64,000 bases of DNA from Bemisia tabaci (taxonomy: Eukaryota > Arthropoda > Insecta > Hemiptera > Aleyrodidae): NCBI RefSeq assembly GCF_918797505.1, contig NC_092800.1:33470263-33534262 (forward strand), given 5' to 3'. A program made the position numbers and the translations under genes. This document shows, piece by piece, positions 55,601 to 64,000 of the stretch (position 1 is the first letter of the stretch; every line of letters begins with the position of its first letter). A model generated the notes under the pieces. It was not told where the DNA came from. It was given only the letters and a program-made list of their open reading frames with translations, and did not search any database.

Positions 55601-57600
55601 CGATTAGAGTACTGTATAGGGAGCAGTACCGACAGATCGGTCATGGAGGGCTTAAGGCCATAAGTGCAGCCACCTTTCTACCAACTTTAATCGCACAATT
55701 TCACTGCAGTCTGCAGATTCCAATTTAACCAAGATGGCAAGAATGTACAGAAATGAGCGTTTATCGCGAATGAGAAATTATCGCAAAATGAGTCAAACAC
55801 GTGCTTAATAAAGGACGTTCGTAACAATACGTCTATTGTTATGCAATCGCTTGTAAAATTGAAATTCATAGGTTGGCTGCCTTGGCCAACTTATTCGCGG
55901 AGGCATCGGAGAAGGCTGATGAGACTTTCGGAGCAGATCTGTCGGTACTCTCCATACAGTCTCTACTACGATCAGCTCATGATTCTGTGGTCTTAATGGG
56001 GTCGTTCGTGAATTATGCCCCGCTAAAATTCGGGATGGGTATGTTGCACACGAGAAATACATGCGCTAACTGAATAGTGACATATATCGATTCATTTTTA
56101 TTGGTGGAAATCGTCGCCCTTTGACGTGAGGGCGTATCTCAATTTTTCGCGGTACCCCTGTTTTTCATGTAAATCTATGCTTCCAAGGGCCGATGCGGAA
56201 TCGAAATACGCTGGTAAGCCAAAGGAACGACGAAATGAGAGAGATTATTTTATTGTTATTTTTTTAAATCCAATCTGATGTGACGGTGAATCCCTATAGT
56301 GAAGTTACTACCAATAGGGTCTATACTGCCGTGCTAAGGAAAAACACCGAACAAAATTCAAATGTTGCCAAATTTATTCTCAGAAAACGCTCATTTTTAA
56401 AAAAAATTTGAATTTTTTCCGATAAAATTTTCAGGCACTTTAAATCAAATTACTGCTTGAATTCTCTAGAAATTTTTAAGAAAAATACTTGAAATTTTTC
56501 CTGAAAAATTCGTGATTAGTCAAAAGAAGTTTGGCAACGTCTGGAGGCTCATATGGCGTTTCTCCGTAGCACGGTTGTACATATATCAGTAAAGCAACTC
56601 GTAAGATTTCAAAATCGCAAGGAAATCACGACATGCACTTCAACACTCGACAAAAGCGTTACGATAGGGAAGGATGAGTCCTTTATACTGAGAGTCAAGA
56701 CAATGTGAATCCATTCTGATTGGTTACGTATCAGGCCTCCACAGAGTCACAAACGGAATAAAGATTACATTTTCAGCAATTGCAAAGATTATAATCTGTA
56801 ATGGACCGAGAATACGGTCGCAAGAACAACGGAATAAGAGAGGGAACGGATGAAGGAATCTGAGAATGGGCGATCAAAAATTACGGAAAACGTTCAATTT
56901 TTGTAATCTTTAATCCGTTTGTGATCATGAGGGTGTGTGTCTTGACTCTCAATATAAGGGACTCTAGGGAAGGAGGGTAGTTGAAAAATCCCAAATATAG
57001 CGTAACGTGTTTTGCCCTTTCTATTGCACTTATTCAAAACTCTCAGTGTAGATAATCTTCATCTTTTCCTCCCTCTTTCGTTAGTCCTGCGTCCTCCTTC
57101 CGTAGTTCGTAAACTGCCTGTGTACTCTGTGAGTACGCCCTCACCTGTCCTGTTACCTCAACGGATCAATATATCTGAGAATTTTTGATAGAAAGCCACA
57201 CACACAATGCATCGCTATCTGTGCAGGAAAGTCTGAGCGCCTTCAACTCCTTGAATATGCAACACGCACCGCCCCAGAACACGAATAGTTGCATTCAGTT
57301 GTTACAATCATTCGTCTCGTCCGCGTCCGTCGACCAAAACGTATGGCTGAGGGTGCGCTGTTCTACTTTTGTCGCTTGGGACTCAATGTTATTTTCTAGA
57401 ATGAATGCACCATGTTCTGACCATATGTAGGGGAGGCATATACTTAAATCGTTTTCAGGTAGAGGGGCGTCAGTTTAGAATTTTCAATTTTTGCGGTTTG
57501 TGAAGGGTATTTAAACATTTTCTGATGGTTTGTTCAGGGGAGGGGAAAAAGAAATGCGTCAAAATTTTTGTTGTCCAAAGCTTATACCTCCTTACTCCAT
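52607..57600. other. Gene-poor stretch, few recognisable features
   Basis: Only short frames. At 53665-54045 many ACTCATATGAGT-like palindromic words occur. The frame at 54367-54588 is codon-like but matches no family I know. A MITE lies at 56326-56578. A dispersed CGCCTTCAA motif lies at about 57238-57298. Sequence near 55325-55385 resembles 25-95 (GCGACGATTTGTG). Confidence 0.5.
56326..56578. mobile_element. CTGCCGTGCTAAGG-family MITE, copy 5
   Basis: Left TACTGCCGTGCTAAGGAAAA and right GGCGTTTCTCCGTAGCACGG are inverted; TA lies on both sides. Confidence 0.82.
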
Positions 57601-57831
57601 ACTGGGAAAAAAACCACACATTGGATCTAGAGTCCAGACTCTTGAAAATCATCGACAGAAAAATGACTCTTGATTCAATCAGATTTAAGCTTAAATCAAA
57701 AGAAATCCGCTCAAATTTGAGCGGATTTGCTCTTGATTTAAGCTTAAATCTGATTGAATCAAGAGTATTTTTTCTTGTCAATGTTTTCAAGAGTCTGGAC
57801 TCCAGATCCAATATGTTTTTTTTTTTCCAGT
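57601..57831. mobile_element. CACTGGAAAAAA foldback MITE, copy 2
   Basis: ACTGGGAAAAAAACCACACA start and TTTTTTTTTCCAGT end; arms contain TGGATCTAGAGTCCAGACTC and the loop holds the palindrome GCTCAAATTTGAGC. The overlapping frames on both strands are artefacts of the hairpin. Confidence 0.88.
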
Positions 57832-58264
57832 GCTCTACTAAAAACCAATTCGATCGTTGCATTTCAGTGACCTAGGTAATATACAATACAATGGTGGATC
57901 TCGCCCCTAGATCAATTAAATTCACCTTAATGCGTCCATATCGCGTACACTTGAGGTTTTCATTTTTCTGATGGTTTAAGCTGGCCACGAGCCAAGGGTT
58001 TTGGACGGTGGCCAAGTAGTATCGCGGCGAGTGAAGTTGAAGCTATGACATTTTGGGACGCGCAAGACCCAGAGGGCACGGATGCACACAGCAACCCCCA
58101 GAGCCCCACCCCCCAACTCACCGCCCCACCCTCTGCATCTTCGATCTCACGATCTCTCTCTCCTCCTCCCCACCCATTAGCCTTCACAACCAGATGATGC
58201 GCGTCGAACAGTGGGTTTTCTCATTCCATGAGATGAGCCCTGGTAAAAATTGGCGATAAGAGCT

Positions 58265-58480
58265 GCGTTTCAAAATACCATAGGAGTTCTTATAGCGGCT
58301 AAAGAAGGCTACAGAAAATCATATAGCTGGCTGTAGAAAGTGGAAAAAATCATACGGCCGGGCTACACGAAGCGATAAAAAATGATGCAGCCGGGCTATA
58401 GTTCCTATCGCGGAGCTTTACACTTTATCGCCTGGCTGTTGCTTTTTCGCCATCGGTTATAAAAGGCTATAAGAAATTGT
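58265..58480. repeat. Loose tandem repeat of AATCATA.GCCGGGCTA type
   Basis: About three to four units of 45-60 bp carry ATCATATAGCTGGCTGTAG, ATCATACGGCCGGGCTAC and ATGATGCAGCCGGGCTATAG. Confidence 0.5.
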
Positions 58481-58555
58481 GTAGAAATTCGCGTGCTTTG
58501 TAAATCCTTAAGTTTGTACGGAATCACCTTAATATTTACAAAACGCACATTATAT

Positions 58556-58900
58556 TTTCCTTTACTACATATTTTTTCTCATGAATTACAATAAGAATAT
58601 TCCATACAGAGTGTGCAAACATCTCAAAGTCATGAGTTGGAAAACGCTGACTCCATGAGATTAAATATTAGAGCCTAACACAAAGCGGAGCGGCAGCGCA
58701 TTGGCGCCTACAAACCTAACAGGGATACTTCACGCATTGCGCAATGCGTGAAGTATCCCTGTTAGGTTTGTAGGCACCAATGCGCGTTTTGCGCTGGCTG
58801 CCGCTGCCCGCCCGCCGCGCCGCGCCGCAGCGTACCACGGCGCTTGAAGCAACTATTTTACACTAGAAGTGTTGCACAGTATCATACGAAATTGAAGGCG
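58556..58900. repeat. Repeat with perfect hairpin core, copy 2
   Basis: TTGGCGCCTACAAACCTAAC is followed within 60 bp by its inverse about the centre GCATTGCGCAATGC. Flanks match 36770-37120. The stretch 58800-58840 is CCGCC-rich. Confidence 0.75.
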
Positions 58901-58928
58901 CTCCATTTTTCCCAGTCATTTTTCCTTC

Positions 58929-59065
58929 TACATTCGAACCTCTCTAATTCGGCATTTCTCCAAACGAATCTCTTTAATTCGAACTCTCTTTATTTCGAAT
59001 CCTCGCTAATTCGAAGAAAAATAAGCCGATTCCCTTCAATTTCGAATTATCGAGAGTCCACTGTA
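58929..59065. mobile_element. Pogo/Tigger-like terminal fragment
   Basis: Repeated TCTAATTCGAA-type words lead to CGAATTATCGAGAGTCCACT then GTA. The reverse, TACAGTGGACTCTCGATAAT, is the familiar end of pogo-type elements. Only this end was found. Confidence 0.6.
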
Positions 59066-59239
59066 CTTGAAGCGTCCCTCTGCCGTGATAGCGAGGAGAT
59101 TCGTAAGTGCATTGCTGTATGAGCCATGGTTAGCCCGTGCTTTTATGTGTGTCGAGGTTTATCCCAGCATGCACTTATACTGTTCTCTCCGCTATCAAGG
59201 CAGCCCTTTAACATTCCGGTCAACGAAACTCCACGGAGC

Positions 59240-59648
59240 GTCCACTGTACGCGCCCCAAAGGGCGAGCATCAAGCCCTGAAAGCTTACGCCTACCCCACG
59301 CGGGTAAGGGCGGGAGGGGCGGCCGATTCGAGGGGAAGGGGGCGGCGAGGGGAGCGGAGGGGGTGGAGGGTGGGGGATTTTAAAAATAGAGCGGGCACCC
59401 CGGCACTAGGTCAAGGTGGGATCGATGCCACGCTGCTCGGCGCATGCGCCCGGCGCCCGCCACCCCCGCCCAGCGCCCCTCCCGTCCTGCCCTCCCCGAA
59501 CTTGCTCTCATTGTTTTTAAAGGTCAAACGTTCAGCTTGAGTTTCCCCCGCAATCCCACTTCCGATCGATCCATCGAGTTCTTCCTCTCGGCGAGGTGCA
59601 ACCGATGAAAAATGCATCCGTCCGAAACCTCCGGGGGAGAGGAGACAG
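59240..59648 (+). promoter_or_regulatory. CpG-rich island with candidate promoter and first exon
   Basis: A sharply GC- and CpG-rich block stands in AT-rich surroundings. It contains the palindrome GGCGCATGCGCC at 59439-59450, which matches the core of an NRF1-type site, and no TATA box is obvious. Two ATGs follow, at 59607 and 59614. The second opens MHPSETSGGEET and runs into a good donor ACAG|GTACGT at 59649. This resembles the first coding exon of a + strand gene whose remaining exons are not recognisable in the window. Alternatives are a GC-rich repeat or a non-coding first exon. Confidence 0.35.
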
Positions 59649-59769
59649 GTACGTAAAAAGAAAAAAGAAAGGAGGGACTGAGGAAAAAGAAGAAAAAAAG
59701 GTAATAGAATGCCCCGAAGTAAGCTGCTCGAGTATTTTGAAACCTATTTAAAGGGGTTAATTTTGTAAA

Positions 59770-60102
59770 CAGAGAAAAAAACTTCGTGCGTGGGACCCGA
59801 AGTTTGGGTCATATAGATCTCTGAAGTTTTCGGATTGAGCATCTGAACACTCTAGGTCCAGCTGCTGAGGTTTGGATCACACACCTGAAACTTCAGTTCT
59901 TACAGCTGAAAGTACTTCGGTTCTCACATCCGAAAAACTTCGGTTCTCACATTTGAAGTACTTCAGATGTAAGAACTGAAGTTTCAGATGTATGATCCGA
60001 ACCTTGACAGTTAGACCTAAAGTATTCAGAAGCTCAATCTGAAAACTTCAGAGATCCATAGACCTAAACTTCGGGTCCCACGCACGAGGATTTTTTCTCC
60101 GG
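59770..60102. mobile_element. CACGGAGAAAAA foldback, copy 2
   Basis: Left CAGAGAAAAAAACTTCGTGC and right GCACGAGGATTTTTTCTCCG; arms with GTGGGACCCGAAGTTT match 25218-25576, but the central repeat is reduced. Confidence 0.83.
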
Positions 60103-60199
60103 GTAAGGGGGAATTTTAAGGAGGAAAGGGGGGAGGGGGAGGGGGAAAGGAGGGTTTAGTTTTCCCTACGGAATCTAATGAAGAGGATGGAGGGTCAAG

Positions 60200-60610
60200 C
60201 CCTATCTTAGGGGCCGTTCAAGTACTTTGTAACGCACTTAGGGGAGAAGGGGGGGGGGTTGAGCCAGCGTTACGGTGCGTTACGAGATGGAAAGGAGGGT
60301 CAAGCCCAACGCTGCGCACCAAATCAAAGCCGGGGGGGGAGGGGGGGGGGGACTGTGAAAAAAAACGTGCAAAAAATTGAAAATTCCGCCGTGCTCAAAT
60401 GAATCTTTCCGAAACTTTGTTGATCTCTTCTCGTCGTATTTTAGCGAAATAAAAACCCAAATTTTTTTCAAGCTGTTTTCTCAGCGTTTTCTTAATTTTA
60501 TGAAAATTGGAGAGGGGATGGGGGATCAGGCAAGCGTTACGTAATTCATAAGGGTAGGATGTAGGGCTGCGTTACGGGTGCGTTACAAAGGAGTAAGGGG
60601 AGGGGGGCTC
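60200..60610. repeat. GGGGCCGTTCAAGTA / GCGTTAC G-rich repeat
   Basis: GTGCGTTAC or GTAACGCAC occurs at about 60230, 60270 and 60568, each next to a run of G and A. Likely a decayed mobile-element end; boundaries not resolved. Confidence 0.45.
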
Positions 60611-61890
60611 AACAATTTTTTGAAGAGAACTGACAATTTTTTCTTGAAAATCACGGAAAATCGGAAGAAATATTTTGGTTCGTTTTCCTTTGAAAAAATG
60701 AAATACCATGTAAGATTTTGAAACGCTTTAATAGAGAGGGATACCGATGTGATGAATGTTACATACATCGCGGAAATTCTTATTTTATATAGTCACCTAG
60801 GTCCACCTATTTGATTCATTCCTTTGCCAAAATATCGAGAGTAATGTTGAGATAATTGCAGGGAGGAGTGCATCATGTTCCTCTAAAGGCTGAAAATTTA
60901 GGAATATGCACCATTTTTCGAAGTTGTCATAAGTGTAATGCTGTTCAGTAGTAAAGGTTCTTATCTGCTGCCGTCATTGGGAAAGAAAACTTTGTGCCAA
61001 GGAGGCAACATTTTTCGTGAGGCAATTTTTCCGAGCTCGGTCGAAAGGTTAGATTTTTAGATTTCAGGAAAAGTTGTCTTAAAAAATTCAGAAATGAGCA
61101 ACTTAAGTCATATTTTTGTTAAGGAGAAGCGCAAATTTGCACAATAATACAGAACATTTCTAGCCTCAACCATCTTAAAGAGAATTTCAGACAGCTCTCT
61201 CTCGAAACTGAATATTTTTGTACTGCAAACTTAAAATCAACACACTTCCGGTCAGGTTCGAAATTTTTGGTCGTTTTATGCCCATAAAATGTTCGTAGCA
61301 CGCTCGTTTGTATCAATAACTCAATTTTGGGTTTCTGTGGACCAAAATCCTTCCTTCAATGGACGGACACACATTTTTCTTTATTTTATTTTATTTTTAT
61401 TTTTATTTTTTTTTTATAAAATCCTTACATTGCTGTGTTTTGCACCATTGTTTTAAGCTCTCTCACGCTGTTACCTCATGAGGTCCCTGAGGAAAATTGC
61501 TGATGAAAGAACGGCTTTGAGTACGCCCTTAAGGCTCTGCGTGTGATTGTGAAGCGGAGAGAGCCCTTCACCAGGGAAGCTTAACCATTGCGAACACCAG
61601 CGTGAAAGTTCCATGATAAGATCTCCTTGGCCCTCTGACCCAATCGGAGTGACGCACAAACGTTAATGCGTTAGGGATGGGGGGGGGGGGCAAAAAAGGG
61701 GTGAGCTGAGTGGCGCACCGACGACCTAGTTGCAACCCCAAGGCCCGGTTTTGGGCTCACGATTTCCAAGGGGTTTTTTTTACTTCACAGGAATTCGACC
61801 TACTTTACACTCGATTTGAGCCTGACGCATTATCCACCCTTCATTTAAGCCATAATTCATATTTTCCGATCTTCCTTCAAACCTCTCGCA

Positions 61891-62045
61891 CAGTGGCGTG
61901 GCGTGCTTGGCGATATATCGATTGGTCTGCCATTCAAACCTGTGAAAAAATATCGATAAACAGGGTGTCCGCAACGAAGACCTTATAATCGATTCTTTAT
62001 CATAGCTTCAAATGGGGAAATATCGATAATCGATCATTCACGCCT
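61891..62045. mobile_element. hAT-type foldback MITE, eroded copy
   Basis: Starts CAGTGGCGTGGCGTGCTTGG; the right end is degraded (ATCGATCATTCACG). Flanks CTCTCGCA and CCTTCGCA are similar. Confidence 0.72.
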
Positions 62046-63088
62046 TCGCACCTCGCCGAAGATCTCTTCTGCATTATTCAATGCCTTGTCGAGCGAGCTG
62101 GGATGTACCGTGTAACCAAGATCGTATTACATTCTTTTATCTTACCTCGCGCACTGTATTCATGCCTCATTCATCATCCTTACAAACGGTCGACCTGGAA
62201 GAGTAAAGGAGCTTTTAATCTTTAAAGCTCATGAAATGTGTATCTTTTTATTGTTTCAAGGATCGTCACATTATAACTGTTAATTCTGGTCTGACATATT
62301 TGGGTCTTGGGATTTCTGACATATCGTAGTCTCTCGGACGAGGGATCGTACCTCCGTTACAAAGTTGCCAAATTGACTCAAACAATTAATTTTTTTTTTA
62401 AAAAATTTACTTGTGCAGTTTTAATTCGAAATTTTTCTGATCTTTGCATGAGATCTGAGGGAAAACTGGTGAAATTTTCAATTAGATATGCCCGAGATTT
62501 TCCTTGTTAATATGAAATTTGCGAGAAGGAAGTTGGCGGCATTGAAATGAAGTTATGTTCTCACGTGAAAGAAAAAGAGGTATGAAAACAAGTAACAAGA
62601 AAAGAAGATGAAGGAGGAGTACGGAAAAGAGAATAATCCCTTTTCTTCGTGTATTCCTAATTTTTTCGCCTCTCACTCTCTCTTTTACTCCATCTTCCTT
62701 CTCCTTTTCTTCTACTTCTTACTTATTCGTCTTTAGAATCAGAAGATAAAGACTTGGGGCTTATATACCTGAGGTAATGTCGTGAAATAATGATCACGGC
62801 GAATGTGAATATTTTGTTTTGAGTGAGTGCTTAAGCGTTTGTCTGCTTGATATGGTCCCCGGAAATTTGATGTTTTAATTTTCTGCAAAATCTGAGTAGG
62901 TAACTTGCTTTGTTTTCTTTTTCGTTCCCTGTAAAAAACATTGCGTTGAATCATTCCAGTCAAATTTGACATCTGTAGTGCACTAGAATGGCAGCATCCA
63001 GACATTGCAATGTGAAGAGATTAGACTTCAATTTTAATACTCATTTTCTGTGAATCGATGACTAAATCGAGAAATGAGTATCTTTGTA
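62046..63088. other. Intergenic DNA, nothing recognised
   Basis: Contains a pyrimidine-rich tract near 62660-62735; no exon or repeat family seen. Confidence 0.55.
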
Positions 63089-63330
63089 TGCGCACAGTAG
63101 ATCGAGTCAATAGGAGAGGTTGGACAAAATTTAGAAACTTTAAACGCTTACAACTTCGTTTATACACGACTTTGAGGTTCTAAAAGTGGTTGCATTGGTT
63201 TCCTCGTGGAAGTTCCTTCTCAAGGCACCCCTTAAAATTTTAAATTTAAATTTTTAAACATGAAAATTTGAAGATTTAGTTAAGATTTTCATGTTCGACC
63301 TCTCTGATGAACTCGATCCACCGTGCGGCG
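63089..63330. mobile_element. GCGCACGGTGG-family MITE, copy 2
   Basis: Left GCGCACAGTAGATCGAGTCA and right GAACTCGATCCACCGTGCGG are inverted; about 240 bp, matching 10528-10770. Confidence 0.77.
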
Positions 63331-63374
63331 TTGGAAGTTTTTGTTTCGTTTTCCTAGCCACTCTTTTAAAGAGG

Positions 63375-63893
63375 AAATGGAGATGTTGCATGTGTGAGGA
63401 ATTTGCGATTTGACTGTTGTTTCTTATGTAAAAGTTTGCGAGAAACACGATGGTGCCACTGGTTTTCTCTGAAGTCAACTTCCAAGCTCAAAAAAAGCTC
63501 TCAAGTTGAGGCCAAAATGGAGGAGATATCCCACCCTACCCTGAGAGTCCACGTCTACATCAAGAAAAACTCTCCATGCAAAGATAGGGAGCAAATACAT
63601 TGACAGGGCTGCCACTTTATTAGGGGACTCCAAAACTGAAAACACGGCAACTCTGCTAATGTATATGCTCCCTATCTGCGCATGGAGGGTTTGTCTTGAT
63701 GTAGAGGTGGACTCTCAGGATAGCGTGGGATATCCCCTCCATTTTGGCCTCAACTTGAGAGCTGCTTTTTGAGCTTGGGAGTTGATTTCAGAGAAAACCA
63801 GTGGCATCATCGTGTTTCTCCCGAATTTTTACATAGAAATCAGTAGTCAAATCGCAAATTCCTCACACATGCAACATCTCAATTCTATGTGAA
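63375..63893. mobile_element. 514-bp-type foldback MITE, copy 2
   Basis: GAGATGTTGCATGTGTGAGG on the left and its inverse on the right. The body matches 14261-14774 along its whole length, including the central CAGGGCTGCCAC. Confidence 0.88.
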
Positions 63894-64000
63894 TTTTTTT
63901 CACTCATTCACAGAAAATAATACGACGTTTTTCTGGTTCTTTTTCTTTAGGAAAAATAAAACTTAATTGGACATTTTGAAAAGTTATGGCATGCATACGC

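Noticed and set aside
55498..56073. Frames on both strands near 55.5-56.1 kb
   Set aside because: Overlapping frames on opposite strands with no recognisable motif; not called as a gene.
59067..59540. 157-codon frame across the GC-rich island
   Set aside because: Low-complexity Gly/Arg/Pro content from GC-rich DNA, and it starts inside a transposon remnant; stops are simply rare there.

Overview
The window looks like nuclear DNA from a sap-feeding hemipteran insect, most likely the whitefly Bemisia tabaci. The evidence is spliced, AT-rich genes of the insect CYP6 type set in a very dense load of short inverted-repeat transposons. Species is inferred from general familiarity with this style of genome; no search was run. 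There is no bacterial operon, tRNA, rRNA or CRISPR array that I can see.

The genes that can be supported with confidence are four cytochrome P450 genes (CYP3 clan, CYP6-like), all on the + strand in one tandem array. P450-A (1165-4117) is the 3' half of a gene whose first exons lie before base 1. P450-B (13811-21160) is complete: 5 coding exons, 500 aa. P450-C (31405-40272) is complete: 6 coding exons, 539 aa. P450-D (44330-49893) is complete: 6 coding exons, 536 aa. A, C and D are close paralogues; their I-helix and ExxR exons are identical in length (228 and 252 nt). B is divergent, has no intron where C and D have their second one, and carries unusual residues in the I-helix and heme motifs. 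All splice phases were checked and every assembled frame closes exactly on the stop codon. B, C and D each have an AG acceptor 6-8 nt before the ATG, so each probably has an upstream leader exon.

The products should be ER-anchored monooxygenases that use electrons from NADPH-P450 reductase. In insects such clusters commonly oxidise plant allelochemicals and insecticides, but no substrate can be read from this sequence.

Most other recognisable sequence is mobile: at least 13 families of MITE or foldback elements, many nested. Highlights are a three-level nest at 22835-25746, a two-level foldback at 4285-6192, a MITE inside a MITE at 48196-48714, a hAT-type composite with a perfect 8-bp target duplication at 40439-41435, a 1-kb foldback ending 96 bp before the P450-C ATG, and exon 2 of P450-D held between two transposons 11 and 21 bp away. 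A 5'-truncated non-LTR retrotransposon tail lies at 27752-27982. A GC-rich island at about 59240-59650 looks like the promoter and first exon of a gene that continues beyond the window. The 49.9-59.2 kb and 59.7-64 kb stretches hold repeats but no gene I can recognise.
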